A program made the translations under genes and the position numbers. This document shows positions 52,025-63,902 of a DNA stretch of 64,000 nucleotides, one piece after another. The notes under the pieces are model-generated. The model worked only from the letters and a program-made list of their open reading frames with translations. It did no database searches and was not told the origin of the DNA. The first letter of the stretch is position 1; each line of letters opens with the position of its first letter. This DNA comes from Pseudooctadecabacter jejudonensis (GTDB taxonomy: Bacteria; Pseudomonadota; Alphaproteobacteria; Rhodobacterales; Rhodobacteraceae). The stretch covers positions 248,001 to 312,000 of the forward strand of contig NZ_FWFT01000002.1 of NCBI RefSeq assembly GCF_900172275.1, in the 5' to 3' direction.

Positions 52025-52594
52025 ATGACCACACCTTTGCCCACCGCCCTGAACCTGCCGCCGCAAGACCCGCTGCCGGATCACATCGCCAAGTACTTTG
52101 ACGTCTGCGACGACAAACTGGGGTTCGTGCCCAATGTGCTGCGCGCCTATGCCTTTGATGTGCAGAAATTCGATGCGTTCTCTGCGATGTACAACGACCT
52201 GATGCTGGCCGACAGCGGGCTGTCCAAACTGGACCGAGAGATGATCGCGGTGGTCGTGTCATCTGTGAACAAGTGTTTCTATTGCCTGACGGCACATGGC
52301 CAAGCGGTGCGTGCGCTGTCGGGTGATCCGAAACTGGGCGAGATGCTGGTGATGAATTGGCGGGTGGCGGATTTGGACGCGCGCGAGACCGCGATGCTGG
52401 CGTTTGCCGAGAAGACAACCAAGGCCAGCGCCGAGGTGACAGAGGACGACCGGACCGCCCTGCGCACCGCCGGTTTCACGGATCGCGACATCTGGGACAT
52501 CACCGCCGTGACAGGATTTTTCAACATGACCAACCGCATGGCATCGGCCACCGACATGCGGCCCAATGACGACTATCACGCGCAAAACAGATGA
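52025..52594 (+). CDS. AhpD/carboxymuconolactone decarboxylase-like peroxidase-related protein
   Basis: This 189-residue all-helical protein is of the CMD/AhpD family, peroxidase-related subgroup. The redox motif is C84-x-x-C87 with H91 in NKCFYCLTAHG. Family members are small alkylhydroperoxidases. Its stop overlaps the ompA-like gene start. Confidence 0.88.
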   Translation: MTTPLPTALNLPPQDPLPDHIAKYFDVCDDKLGFVPNVLRAYAFDVQKFDAFSAMYNDLMLADSGLSKLDREMIAVVVSSVNKCFYCLTAHGQAVRALSGDPKLGEMLVMNWRVADLDARETAMLAFAEKTTKASAEVTEDDRTALRTAGFTDRDIWDITAVTGFFNMTNRMASATDMRPNDDYHAQNR

Positions 52595-53514
52595 TCCGCG
52601 CGTGCCTTCTTGCGGCGCTGATGCCGCTGCCCGCCTTGGCTGTGACGTTGGATTTGCCCAGCAATGCCACCCTGACGGCTGAGGTGACGGAAGGCGAGAC
52701 GCGCTATGACATGCCCACCGGCAGTTGGACGCCCGAAGGCCTGCCGACGGCACCCGCCACGGGGGCCTTCAACCAACAAGCCTGGCGGATTGAGGCGGCG
52801 GGGCTGACCACGTTTCAAATCCTTGATCCGCTGATGGCGCAGCTGACGGAGGCAGGGTTTGAGATCGCGTTCGAATGCACTGATGACGTCTGCGGTGGGT
52901 TTGACTTCCGCTTTGCCACGCCCGTGCTGCCCGCCCCTGAGATGGAGGTGAACTTTGGCGATTACCGCTTCGTCTCTGCCCGTCGGGACGGTGAGGCAGG
53001 GCCGGAGGTTGTGACCTTGCTGGCGAGCCGGACATCGCAGGCGGGGTTTGTGCAGATCATCCGCGTCGGTGGCGCGGCTGAGGCCGCGACCCAGACGGTC
53101 GCCCCTGCGATCCGCGCCGCAGCCCCCACGGTGACGGGCGATCTGGCTGCTGGGCTGGAGGAAGACGGACGGTTTATTCTGTCGGATCTGACTTTTGCCA
53201 CGGGCTCAGCCCAGTTGGGTGGTGGGACGTTTGCGTCGCTGACCGATCTGGCCGATTATTTGGCCGCGAACCCGTCGCGGGTGGTGGCGCTGGTTGGACA
53301 CACCGATGCGGTCGGGTCGCTTGATGGCAATATCGCACTGTCCAAACGGCGGGCCGGATCTGTGCTGGAACGGCTGGTCAGCACCTACAACGTGCCGCGC
53401 CGGCAGCTTGACGCCCAAGGGATGGGATATCTTGCCCCCGTGGCCACCAACGTCACCGCTGAGGGACGCGAGGCGAACCGCCGTGTCGAGGTTATCATCA
53501 CCTCGACCGAATGA
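52591..53514 (+). CDS. OmpA family peptidoglycan-binding protein
   Basis: This 307-residue exported protein has a signal peptide (about 17 residues), a middle region of unclear fold with two cysteines (ECTDDVC), and a C-terminal OmpA_C-like domain (about 195-305) with VALVGHTDAVGSLDGNIALSKRRA and NRRVEVII, which binds diaminopimelate of the wall. It presumably anchors an envelope structure to peptidoglycan. Confidence 0.88.
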   Translation: MIRACLLAALMPLPALAVTLDLPSNATLTAEVTEGETRYDMPTGSWTPEGLPTAPATGAFNQQAWRIEAAGLTTFQILDPLMAQLTEAGFEIAFECTDDVCGGFDFRFATPVLPAPEMEVNFGDYRFVSARRDGEAGPEVVTLLASRTSQAGFVQIIRVGGAAEAATQTVAPAIRAAAPTVTGDLAAGLEEDGRFILSDLTFATGSAQLGGGTFASLTDLADYLAANPSRVVALVGHTDAVGSLDGNIALSKRRAGSVLERLVSTYNVPRRQLDAQGMGYLAPVATNVTAEGREANRRVEVIITSTE

Positions 53515-53539
53515 AAAAACGCAGCCCCAAGGGGCTGCG
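53514..53539 (-). terminator. Terminator of the LysR gene
   Basis: The hairpin CGCAGCCCCAAGGGGCTGCG (53520-53539) is followed by TTTTTT when read on the minus strand, as expected for the transcript of the LysR gene. On the plus strand it abuts the OmpA-like stop but lacks a T-run. Confidence 0.85.
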
Positions 53540-53589
53540 TATAGGCGGGGCGGAAGCCCTTGGGAATCAAACGTCGAAATTGCAGTGGT

Positions 53590-54495
53590 TTACCAAGCGT
53601 CGGGGCCTTTTTCGGCAAAGGCGTGAACCAGGAAATCGATAAAGGCGCGGACCTTGGGTTGGGTGAACCGGCCAGGGGGATACACCGCATAGATGCCTTG
53701 GGTTTCGACAGGCAAATTCGGGATAGCCTCTTCGATCAGGCCCTGGTCCATGGCGTCGGCGTACAGGAATGAAGGTAGGTAGGCGATCCCAAGGCCGGAA
53801 ATTGCGGCATTCAAAAGGGACTGGCCATCATTGACTGTCAACCAGCCTGCGGTGCGGACCTGACGCTTTTCACCTGAGGGGGCAGTCAGTTTCCACACAG
53901 CCGAATTGGCCTGGTTGGAATAATGCAGCAGTTTGTGGTCGTTCAGATCGTCGATCTTTTCAGGGCGACCGTAGTGTTCAAAATAAGCGGGCGATGCGAC
54001 CATCCGGCGGGACGTCTCGGTCAGCTTTCGGGCCCGCAGGGTGCTATCTTCCAATTCACCAATGCGCACGGCCATGTCAAAACCCTCGGAAATCAGTTCG
54101 ACGTACCGATTGTTGAGAACCATGTTGACGGTGATGTCTGGGAATTCGCCCAGGAAATCCCCCAAAACAGGCGACAGATGGTTCACGCCAAAATCTGTGG
54201 CCACGCTGATCCGCAAAAGGCCCGATGGGGCGCTTTGCATCGACGTCACCAGCGCATCCGCCTCTCCGGCATCATTCAGAACACGTCGGGCGCGGTCATA
54301 ATAGGCGAGGCCAATTTCCGTGGGGCTGACACGGCGTGTCGTCCGGTTCAGCAAGCGTGCGCCCAATCGTGCCTCCAGTGAGGAGACGTGTTTCGAAACG
54401 GCAGATTTGGAAATCCCCATTTTCTTGGCTGCATCTGTAAATCCACCTTGGTCCACGACTGTGGCGAAGGCTTCCATTTCCGTCAGGCGATCCAT
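53590..54495 (-). CDS. LysR family transcriptional regulator
   Basis: This 301-residue regulator has an N-terminal winged helix-turn-helix (FATVVDQGGFTDAAKKMGISKSAVSKHVSSLEARLG) and a C-terminal periplasmic-binding-like effector domain, closest in style to the CrgA/AaeR-type LysR proteins. The neighbouring target, if any, is not obvious because both flanking genes point elsewhere. ATG 54495 has GAGG about ten bases upstream; an ATG at 54516 is possible. Confidence 0.9.
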   Translation of the reverse strand: MDRLTEMEAFATVVDQGGFTDAAKKMGISKSAVSKHVSSLEARLGARLLNRTTRRVSPTEIGLAYYDRARRVLNDAGEADALVTSMQSAPSGLLRISVATDFGVNHLSPVLGDFLGEFPDITVNMVLNNRYVELISEGFDMAVRIGELEDSTLRARKLTETSRRMVASPAYFEHYGRPEKIDDLNDHKLLHYSNQANSAVWKLTAPSGEKRQVRTAGWLTVNDGQSLLNAAISGLGIAYLPSFLYADAMDQGLIEEAIPNLPVETQGIYAVYPPGRFTQPKVRAFIDFLVHAFAEKGPDAW

Positions 54496-54666
54496 TTGGG
54501 GGTCCTCAATCTGCATCTTTTGTCGAGGATCATCTATCAGGGTGAAATGGGGCGGGACTTGGACACTCGCCTGACAATTGCAGGGTTTCTGCGCGACTGT
54601 TGCGAGGCAGGAAACATGGAAACGGGTCGTTTCCGCGCCTGCACAGGGGGCCTTGTCGCACCACAC

Positions 54667-55335
54667 CTATGGGGCGATACGCCTAAGAACATCTGCGATC
54701 TGAACGCCGATCCGTGCAGCCCCATCCACCGAAGGATGCACCAGATCGCTGGCGTAAAGGGCCAGATTGTCAGGCGGGATGACGTCAGCGGTGTCCACGA
54801 ATGTCACACCGTCCAAACCGGCAGCCATCTGTCGCTGGCGTGATTTCAGATCATCCAACGTGGCACGACATGGAAGGAAGGGGCCGCCTTTGACGCTGAT
54901 GGGATAGTAGCCCACAAAGATCACCGGCGTGCCGGATTGCTGCAGCCTGCGCACGAAATCGGGCAGCGGTCCGCGGCGTCCATCGGCGCTGATCAACGCA
55001 TCCAGCGTCTGTGCTTTCTGCACAGCGGGCCCATCGCACACAGCGCCGATATCATTGCCGCCGCCGTTCATCACAACCACATCCCACGTGCCGTCTACAA
55101 ATTGGGAAGGGATGCCCCGCGCGCCTGCAAAGGGGGCCCCTGCGATGGATTGGTTTGTGACGCTGCGCTGGGTCTGATCCTCAATCACATCGGGGATCGA
55201 CTGACCTTTGCCCCGATGCCACGCCAAAATACTGTCACCGATAACCAAAACATCCGCGTCGCGATCCACTGCGGGCGGGATGACGACACAGGCGCCCAGC
55301 ATTGCAGTCACCAAGATAGCAAAGAACGCCTTCAT
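54667..55335 (-). CDS. SGNH/GDSL-family hydrolase, lipoprotein-like
   Basis: This 222-residue protein has a lipoprotein-type leader (LGAC, C16), then the SGNH blocks: catalytic S35 in VIGDSI, GGGND (N94) and the C-terminal DLVHPS with the Asp-His pair. It is likely an esterase or lipase anchored in the envelope. It overlaps the upstream TIGR03643 gene by four bases. Confidence 0.85.
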   Translation of the reverse strand: MKAFFAILVTAMLGACVVIPPAVDRDADVLVIGDSILAWHRGKGQSIPDVIEDQTQRSVTNQSIAGAPFAGARGIPSQFVDGTWDVVVMNGGGNDIGAVCDGPAVQKAQTLDALISADGRRGPLPDFVRRLQQSGTPVIFVGYYPISVKGGPFLPCRATLDDLKSRQRQMAAGLDGVTFVDTADVIPPDNLALYASDLVHPSVDGAARIGVQIADVLRRIAP

Positions 55336-55544
55336 TTATAATGCTCCCGCCGGGTTCCAAAATCGTGCACCCGTTTGCGCCACGCGCGGTAGCTGCCGGG
55401 CCGCAGGTTTGCGCGCATCAACGCGACGACCTGCTTTTCGGACAACCCGTATTCCGCCTCAATCGTTCCGAAGGGTGTATGATCACTCAGCGCCATTTCG
55501 ATAATGGCGGATCGGTCGGCGTCGGTAAGATCGGGCGAAGACAT
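55332..55544 (-). CDS. TIGR03643 family small protein
   Basis: This protein of about 70 residues is of the TIGR03643 type. It has IIEMALSDHTPFGTIEAEYGLSEKQVVALMR, a helix-turn-helix-like segment, and SYRAWRKRV. The function is unknown. ATG 55544 is chosen for its AAAGGAG ribosome site; an ATG three codons upstream is less likely. It is coupled to the SGNH hydrolase gene. Confidence 0.8.
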   Translation of the reverse strand: MSSPDLTDADRSAIIEMALSDHTPFGTIEAEYGLSEKQVVALMRANLRPGSYRAWRKRVHDFGTRREHYK

Positions 55545-55598
55545 GGGGCGCACTCCTTTATGCGCATACCTGAGGCCCCCGCCCGATCCGTCAAGCCG

Positions 55599-57680
<2,082 letters not shown>

Positions 57681-57716
57681 TCATCCGCTTCTTTGGGTCA
57701 AAAATACCTCGGGGGG

Positions 57717-57793
57717 GCTTCGGCGTAGCCGAAGCGGGGGCAGCGCCCCCAAACGTGCCGCGCAGCGGCACCCGTCGGATGGGCAAAGCCCAT
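57717..57793. repeat. Array of four perfect hairpins upstream of fadH
   Basis: Four consecutive inverted repeats, all with 3-base loops, lie at 57717-57735 (8-bp stem, loop GTA), 57736-57750 (6 bp, AGC), 57755-57771 (7 bp, GCA) and 57779-57793 (6 bp, AAA). They fill the gap between the fadH start and the stop of the next minus-strand gene. The arrangement resembles REP/BIME-type extragenic repeats. Confidence 0.8.
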
Positions 57794-57803
57794 TCGAAAC
57801 CTC

Positions 57804-58187
57804 TTACCCCAACGTCTCCACACAGTGCCGTCGGAATGCCTTTTTCAGCATATCCAACTCGGCCCGCAACAAAGACATCTCCGCGCGGATATCTTCGGCC
57901 AAGGCATCCCCCGCAACGATGGAAAAGCTGCCCAGCACCGCATCGCTACGTCGGTCCGATATCACAAAGGTCTGGACGCCGTCGGCAATCCGTTCGGCGG
58001 GAACCGGGATCGCGACACGCCAATGCTCCTCCAGGCGGTCTTCGACAACCTCGACCCCCGTCAATTCCTCATCGAGGTGTGTCACGCGGATGTCCGGTTG
58101 CCAGTCGTCTGCGCCGTGATAGCTCAACGCGCCGGTCCAGACGCCTTCGACCATGCGCAGTTTGGTCAGCTCAATCTTGTCGGTCAT
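57804..58187 (-). CDS. Uncharacterised 127-residue protein
   Basis: I do not recognise this acidic protein (MTDKIELTKLRMVEGVW...). It ends in a helical, probably coiled segment LAEDIRAEMSLLRAELDMLKKAFRRH. A good AAGGGG ribosome site supports the start. It lies nine bases after the DUF6478-like gene, so the two probably act together. No signal peptide is seen. Confidence 0.65.
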   Translation of the reverse strand: MTDKIELTKLRMVEGVWTGALSYHGADDWQPDIRVTHLDEELTGVEVVEDRLEEHWRVAIPVPAERIADGVQTFVISDRRSDAVLGSFSIVAGDALAEDIRAEMSLLRAELDMLKKAFRRHCVETLG

Positions 58188-58196
58188 GATTGCCCC

Positions 58197-58970
58197 TTAT
58201 AATTCCGCGCGCGGGTTCCGTGACAGCGTCACATCCCGCAAAGTCACCTGATTCATCTCTGGCCCTTCGAAAATCAGGTCGATCCACATTGAATCGACCC
58301 GCTTTTCGTTCAGCTTGGTGTAGGCCAAGTCAAATTCCACCATGATCTGGTCCCCGTCCAACGGCAGTTCCCGCACGATCTGTTCCGTATTGGGACCGTG
58401 GCGCACGTTCAGGCGGGCAAAAATCTCAAGCGGTTTTTCAACTTCGACGATGGCATCCAACCGCACCAAGTGGGTCTTCATCAATCCCTCGCACCCCGAC
58501 TGGGGCAGGTTTAACACAAGGCTCAGAAACGACCCGTCAAAGCGGAACACATCCATCCGCAGACCGTAGGGCGCCAGATCGGCCTCCCGCATGTTGCGCA
58601 GTTGGCGCAATGTCAGCTCCGAGATCTGGCAGTCGTGAAAGATCGTCACCTCGTCGCCCAGCATCGTCTTGCTTTCAACAGCAGATAGACCCTGCACGGG
58701 CAAGGCCCCACGCCACAATTGGGGCCGCCACGACCAATCGGTGCCGGGCGGTTTGGGAAACGACGACGACCCGATGCGGGGCAAGGCCAAACGGCTGTCT
58801 GCTGTGTGGGTCAGCTCATCCAGTTTGTGACGTAAAATGCGGGCCTGGTTGCGTTGGCGGCGCAGCACGGACAAATCTGTCGTAGCGGCAGCCTTAGCCG
58901 CACGGGACCAAAACGCCCGAGATCGCCGCATAAGAACGCGTTCCAAAAGTCCGGTTTTGTGCTGCGCCAT
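58197..58970 (-). CDS. DUF6478-like protein
   Basis: This protein of about 257 residues resembles a roseobacter family I know as DUF6478, without known function. It starts with a basic helical region (MAQHKTGLLERVLMRRS...AFWSRAAKAA) followed by a beta-rich C-terminal part. I place the start at ATG 58970; the frame is open to 59042. It is the first gene of a two-gene unit with the 127-residue protein. Confidence 0.65.
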   Translation of the reverse strand: MAQHKTGLLERVLMRRSRAFWSRAAKAAATTDLSVLRRQRNQARILRHKLDELTHTADSRLALPRIGSSSFPKPPGTDWSWRPQLWRGALPVQGLSAVESKTMLGDEVTIFHDCQISELTLRQLRNMREADLAPYGLRMDVFRFDGSFLSLVLNLPQSGCEGLMKTHLVRLDAIVEVEKPLEIFARLNVRHGPNTEQIVRELPLDGDQIMVEFDLAYTKLNEKRVDSMWIDLIFEGPEMNQVTLRDVTLSRNPRAEL

Positions 58971-59080
58971 GGCGGATGCCCTGATCCTGTGTCGTCTCAA
59001 TGTCGTTACATATCTGACAAATTGTTTCGCAAAAGGAAACAATTAGACGGCATTTGGATTAAATTTAGATGATGTAACAG

Positions 59081-59743
59081 TTACAGGTCGGGCTGTGGCT
59101 GCGCGTTCACTTCGGCCAATTGGGCCATGGCCACAACCAGCAGGCGTTCCCCCGCAGATGCGCTCAGCGGGTTTCGATCGAAGCTGAGGACTGACACGGT
59201 GGTCAGACGGCTGCCCACATCCAGAAACCCGCGCCACTGGGGGCCGCTGGTGCCTTCAAATGCGGGCCCTGCGGTGTCCTCAAACCGTGCCAGAACACCA
59301 GCGCGGTCCGTGACTGTCGCGACCTGAGGCACCTGCGCCAGGTCACCGGCGGACGACAGCACGCCACGGCCAGATTCAGACCGCAGGAAGGCGGCGAAGG
59401 CGTCTTCGTTGCCTGTCACGCTGGCTGTGCCTTCGGCGCCGAACTGGACCATGATCAACCCGTCGGGGTTGGGGATCACGACAGCCTCATCCGACACCAG
59501 CGCGCAGCCCGCCATGATGGCAAAGCCACGGGATGCATCGCTTGCGCCTTGGTCGATGCAATACCCATCGGGCCCGCGCACACGCACCGCCCCGTCCAGC
59601 ACCGCCAAAGTGCGGATGCCTTCGTTGGTGGCGTCAGGGGACGACCCAAGGGTCGCCAAACGGTCGGCCAGACCGTTTGACATGTCCGCACATCCCGACA
59701 GCACCAGTGCAGCCGCCAAACACCATCCCCCCCGAACGATCAT
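59081..59743 (-). CDS. Uncharacterised lipoprotein following ilvD
   Basis: This protein of about 220 residues has a lipobox LSGC after a hydrophobic leader (LAAALVLSGCADMSNG), so it should be anchored in the envelope. The mature part has paired cysteines (DGYCIDQ and AGCALVS) and no motif I recognise. The ATG at 59743 lies just after the ilvD stop. Extending to 59842 would read into ilvD without a better start. Confidence 0.7.
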   Translation of the reverse strand: MIVRGGWCLAAALVLSGCADMSNGLADRLATLGSSPDATNEGIRTLAVLDGAVRVRGPDGYCIDQGASDASRGFAIMAGCALVSDEAVVIPNPDGLIMVQFGAEGTASVTGNEDAFAAFLRSESGRGVLSSAGDLAQVPQVATVTDRAGVLARFEDTAGPAFEGTSGPQWRGFLDVGSRLTTVSVLSFDRNPLSASAGERLLVVAMAQLAEVNAQPQPDL

Positions 59744-59748
59744 TTGGG

Positions 59749-61521
59749 TCAGATGTCCATGTAGATGTGGCGTTCCTGCTTGGCGCCCGGATGCGTCACC
59801 GCACCTTTCTGGGCGCCACCGACCAGCTGCGCATATTTCCACAACGCGCCGGAGGCATAGATCGTCTCACGCGGGCCTTTCCAATCGGCCTTGCGCGCGG
59901 CCAGTTCGTCGTCGGTCAGATCGACAGACAGCTCACCTGTGACGGCGTTGATGGTGATCATATCGCCATGCTGCAACAGGCCAATAGGCCCGCAATGCGC
60001 AGCCTCTGGCCCGACATGGCCCACGCAGAAGCCGCGTGTCGCACCAGAGAACCGACCGTCGGTGATCAGCGCCACTTTCTTGCCCATGCCCTGACCGGAC
60101 AGGGCCGCCGTGGTGGCCAGCATCTCACGCATGCCTGGCCCACCGGAGGGGCCTTCGTTGCGGATCACCAGAACCTCACCTTCTTCGTATTCGCGCTTTT
60201 TGACAGCCTCAAACGCGTCTTCTTCGCATTCGAACACACGGGCGGGGCCGGTAAAACTTTGCTCTTCCTGGCTCATCCCTGCGACCTTCACGATCGCGCC
60301 TTCAGGGGCCAGATTGCCCTTCAGACCGACGACGCCACCTGTTGGCGTCAAAGGTGTTTCGACGGGGTAGATGACTGTACCGTCGGCGTTGCGGTCGATC
60401 TTGTCCAGCTCTGCCCCGATGCTTTCGCCGGTGGCGGTGATGCAGTCTTCGTGGATCAAACCGGCCTTGCGCAGCTCGCGCATGACAACGGGCACGCCGC
60501 CCACCTCATAGAGGTCCTTGGCCACATACTGGCCGCCTGGTTTCAGGTCGACGAAGTAGGGCGTGTCGCGGAAGATTTCGCAGACATCCATCAGGTCAAA
60601 GTCAATTCCGGCCTCATGGGCGATGGCAGGCAGGTGCAGACCCGCGTTTGTTGATCCGCCCGTGCAGGCCACCACGCGGGCGGCGTTTTCCAACGACTGA
60701 CGTGTGACGATATCGCGGGCGCGGATGTTCTTGGCGATCAGGTTCATCACCGCCTCACCAGACGCCTTACCGTACTGGTCGCGGGATTCGTAGGGAGCAG
60801 GTGCAGAGGAGGAATTGGGCAGGGCCAGGCCAATCGCCTCGGACACGCAGGCCATGGTGTTGGCGGTGAACTGGCCGCCACAGGCACCGGCAGAGGGGCA
60901 GGCCACACGTTCCAGCACTTCCAACGCCTCTTCAGACAGGGTGCCGTTCTGCTGGCGGCCCACGGCCTCAAACATATCCTGCACGGTCAAATCGCGGTTG
61001 GCGAAATCTGCGGGCACATCGGCACCGGCGGGGGCCCGGCCTGGCAGGATCGACCCGCCGTAGATGAACACCGATGGCGTGTTCAAACGCACCATTGCCA
61101 TCATCATGCCGGGCAGGGATTTGTCGCAGCCCGCAAGGCCCACGATGGCGTCATAGGAATGGCCGCGCATGGTCAGTTCAACCGTGTCGGCAATCGCCTC
61201 ACGCGAGGCCAGCGAGGACCGCATGCCCTCGTGCCCCATTGCGATCCCGTCGGTCACGGTGATGGTGGTGAATTCACGTGGCGTGCCGTTGGCGGTCTTC
61301 ACGCCAAGCTTCACCGATTGAGCCTGACGGTTCAGCGCAATGTTACAGGGGGCTGCTTCGTTCCAGCACGTCGCGACACCGACGAGGGGTTGATAGATCT
61401 CTTCCTCGGTCATGCCCATAGCGTAGTAGTAGGACCGGTGCGGCGCGCGTGCGGGACCGATGGTCACGTGACGGCTGGGCAAATTGGTCTTGTCGGTGCG
61501 GTTGCTGTGATCTTTGGCCAT
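59749..61521 (-). CDS. ilvD: Dihydroxy-acid dehydratase
   Basis: This 590-residue enzyme dehydrates 2,3-dihydroxy-isovalerate and its homologue in valine, isoleucine and pantothenate synthesis. Iron-sulfur cluster cysteines are seen at C59 (WNEAAPCN), C132 ([11 protein letters not shown]) and C214 (AGACGGQF). Other marks are [15 protein letters not shown] and [17 protein letters not shown]. It is followed by the lipoprotein gene, probably in one transcript. Confidence 0.96.
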   Translation of the reverse strand: MAKDHSNRTDKTNLPSRHVTIGPARAPHRSYYYAMGMTEEEIYQPLVGVATCWNEAAPCNIALNRQAQSVKLGVKTANGTPREFTTITVTDGIAMGHEGMRSSLASREAIADTVELTMRGHSYDAIVGLAGCDKSLPGMMMAMVRLNTPSVFIYGGSILPGRAPAGADVPADFANRDLTVQDMFEAVGRQQNGTLSEEALEVLERVACPSAGACGGQFTANTMACVSEAIGLALPNSSSAPAPYESRDQYGKASGEAVMNLIAKNIRARDIVTRQSLENAARVVACTGGSTNAGLHLPAIAHEAGIDFDLMDVCEIFRDTPYFVDLKPGGQYVAKDLYEVGGVPVVMRELRKAGLIHEDCITATGESIGAELDKIDRNADGTVIYPVETPLTPTGGVVGLKGNLAPEGAIVKVAGMSQEEQSFTGPARVFECEEDAFEAVKKREYEEGEVLVIRNEGPSGGPGMREMLATTAALSGQGMGKKVALITDGRFSGATRGFCVGHVGPEAAHCGPIGLLQHGDMITINAVTGELSVDLTDDELAARKADWKGPRETIYASGALWKYAQLVGGAQKGAVTHPGAKQERHIYMDI

Positions 61522-61642
61522 GTCGGCTGCCTCCCGGGTGATGCGTTGCGCAATGGTCTAATTGGCATGATCGAAGGGAACAAGGGCCATTGGCCTTTGG
61601 CGCGGCTTTCCACCGCGACAAAAACACGCCACACTCGGACGT

Positions 61643-62023
61643 ATGCGGCTGACTTTCACGCAACTTGACGGCGCCTACAGCATCGTGCACCTGCCCGCCG
61701 ATGATGCGGTGCCCGCGTGGGCCAACGGTGACGGCTTGGTCACGCTCACTTGGGCGCTGGATGAAGTGTCGATCACCTGCCTGACCGCGCGCGTTCCAAG
61801 CGACGTGACCGCAAGCCATGGCTGGACCGCCCTGCGGGTCGATACCCTGGCCGATCTGGACGCGCCCGGGGTCGTCATGGCTGCCGTCACACCCATCTCG
61901 ACCGCGGGTCACGGGGTCTTTGTCCTGTCGTCGCACCTGCGCGACCATCTGCTGGTGCGCACAGACGCAGTGCCCGATATTCGGGCCCTGCTGGCAGACG
62001 CGGGCCACGACGTTGCCCAATAA
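61643..62023 (+). CDS. ACT domain protein
   Basis: This 126-residue protein is of the small ACT-domain family (COG3603/ACT_7). It has WALDEVSITCL, GWTALRV and the second-half TPISTAGHGVFVLSSHLRDHLLV, a typical ligand-site region. Such stand-alone ACT proteins probably bind amino acids, but their partner is unknown. It is divergent from ilvD. Confidence 0.8.
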   Translation: MRLTFTQLDGAYSIVHLPADDAVPAWANGDGLVTLTWALDEVSITCLTARVPSDVTASHGWTALRVDTLADLDAPGVVMAAVTPISTAGHGVFVLSSHLRDHLLVRTDAVPDIRALLADAGHDVAQ

Positions 62024-62042
62024 GCCCAGCGCATATCCCGCC

Positions 62043-62903
62043 ATGCGCATATTGGCGGATCCGTTTCAGCCGACCGCCAACTGGGTCTATGTGATCATCG
62101 CGATGGCCGTTCTGCATTTCGGCTTTGCCATCATCGTCACCCCGCTTGTCACTGTTTGGTATCAAAGCACTGCCGTCCTGAATGACCCAACACTGGCCGA
62201 CGCCCTGATTGCAGGATCGACCCCTGCAGGGGTTCGGTGGAACCTCGCGTTTTTTGGGGTTTATGTGGCGCTCTTGTGGGGTCTCATGCGGATGTTGCAT
62301 GGCCTGCCCCTGCGCACGCTCATTGGGCCGCCTGCCACAGCGATCGTCGCAGGTCTTAAAATTGGTCTCTACCTGATCCCCCTTTACGCGCTGTTGGTGA
62401 TCCCTGCGGTGAGCGGGCCGCAGGTCTATCAAAACCTTGCATTGGTGGATTGGGTGCTGTTGCTACCCGCCACCCTGCCTTTGCTGTTCGTGCAAATCAG
62501 CGCCGAGGAATTGGTCTTTCGCGGCTACCTGCAAAGCCACCTTGCCGCACTGAGCCGTCACCCCTTGATCTGGATGCTGATCCCGTCGGTGCTGTTTGGC
62601 CTGATCCATTATGACGGGACCGAGCCTGCCTATTCTGCCTGGGCTTACGTCGTCTGGGCCACCGGCCTTGGGCTTGTTTGCGCAGATGTCACAGCGCGGC
62701 ATGGCACCCTTGGGCCTGCATTGGCCATCCACTTCGTCAACAACATATCGGCGCTGCTTGTCGTCGCCGCGGACGACTGGCTTTATGGCGCGGCGCTTTA
62801 TATTTGGCCGACCTTTGGAAAACCGTGGGAGCCATGGATCCCGTTTGAGGCGCTGTTCCTCCTCTGTCTTTGGCTGACAGCGCGACTGGCCATCCGCCGC
62901 TGA
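62043..62903 (+). CDS. CPBP family intramembrane protease-like protein
   Basis: This membrane protein of about 286 residues, with roughly seven or eight helices, is of the CPBP/Abi family. The conserved motif is EELVFRGY (E155, E156, R160), followed by a second histidine-bearing GLIHYDG and a third HFVNN motif, all expected metal ligands. It may cleave membrane peptides. ATG 62043 is chosen; a TTG at 62013 would add ten residues, and neither has a strong ribosome site. Confidence 0.87.
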   Translation: MRILADPFQPTANWVYVIIAMAVLHFGFAIIVTPLVTVWYQSTAVLNDPTLADALIAGSTPAGVRWNLAFFGVYVALLWGLMRMLHGLPLRTLIGPPATAIVAGLKIGLYLIPLYALLVIPAVSGPQVYQNLALVDWVLLLPATLPLLFVQISAEELVFRGYLQSHLAALSRHPLIWMLIPSVLFGLIHYDGTEPAYSAWAYVVWATGLGLVCADVTARHGTLGPALAIHFVNNISALLVVAADDWLYGAALYIWPTFGKPWEPWIPFEALFLLCLWLTARLAIRR

Positions 62904-62963
62904 CGTTGATTGCAATTCAGCCCCCGTCTGATTATCTGAACGCAACGTCATATCGAGGCCCCC

Positions 62964-63902
62964 ATGAACTGGATTTCCAACTACGTCCGCCCGCGCATCA
63001 ATTCGATCTTTTCGCGCCGTGAGGTGCCCGAAAACCTGTGGTCGAAATGCGACGAATGCGGCACGATGCTGTTTCACCGCGAACTGGCCGAAAACCTGAA
63101 CGTTTGCACGTCTTGCGGCCATCATATGCAGATCAGCCCACGGGACCGGTTCGCAAACCTGTTCGACGGCGGCGCCTTTGCCGAAGTTGACGTGCCCGTC
63201 CCCAATGCCGACCCGCTGAACTTTCGTGACCAAAAGAAATATCCCGATCGCCTGAAGGCCGCGCAAAAGCAAACGGATGAAAAAGAGGCCATGCTGGTCG
63301 GCACCGGCGACATGGGGCGCACGCCGATTGTGGCCGCCTGTCAGGACTTCAGCTTTATGGCGGGGTCGATGGGCATGTATGTGGGCAACGCCATCATTGC
63401 GGCCGCTGAAAAGGCGGTAGAGCGTCAATGCCCCCTTATTCTGTTTACCGCTGCAGGCGGCGCACGGATGCAGGAAGGCATCCTCAGCCTGATGCAAATG
63501 CCGCGGACCACCGTGGCCATCGAAATGCTGAAAGAAGCGAACCTGCCCTACATCGTGGTCCTCACCCACCCGACCACGGGGGGTGTCACAGCCAGCTATG
63601 CCATGCTGGGAGATGTCCACATCGCTGAACCCAATGCCCTGATTTGCTTTGCTGGCCCGCGCGTTATCGAACAAACGATCCGCGAAAAACTGCCCGAAGG
63701 GTTTCAACGGGCGGAATACCTGCTCGATCACGGTATGCTGGACCGCGTCACAGAACGTGGCAAGATGCGCGACGAGCTGATTACAATCACCCGCATGCTG
63801 ATGGGCCTGGACCCCGCAATCACTGGCGATCTGCCCGCACCAGACATAACCGAAGCCGAGGATATGCTTGAGGCTGTAAAAGGCGAAGACAGCACGTCAT
63901 GA
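62964..63902 (+). CDS. accD: Acetyl-CoA carboxylase carboxyltransferase subunit beta
   Basis: This 312-residue beta subunit transfers CO2 from biotin to acetyl-CoA. The N-terminal zinc finger has C29, C32, C48 and C51 (KCDECG and CTSCGHH), and the crotonase-like core shows [14 protein letters not shown] and [14 protein letters not shown]. The accA partner is not in the window. The stop overlaps the next start. Confidence 0.96.
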   Translation: MNWISNYVRPRINSIFSRREVPENLWSKCDECGTMLFHRELAENLNVCTSCGHHMQISPRDRFANLFDGGAFAEVDVPVPNADPLNFRDQKKYPDRLKAAQKQTDEKEAMLVGTGDMGRTPIVAACQDFSFMAGSMGMYVGNAIIAAAEKAVERQCPLILFTAAGGARMQEGILSLMQMPRTTVAIEMLKEANLPYIVVLTHPTTGGVTASYAMLGDVHIAEPNALICFAGPRVIEQTIREKLPEGFQRAEYLLDHGMLDRVTERGKMRDELITITRMLMGLDPAITGDLPAPDITEAEDMLEAVKGEDSTS

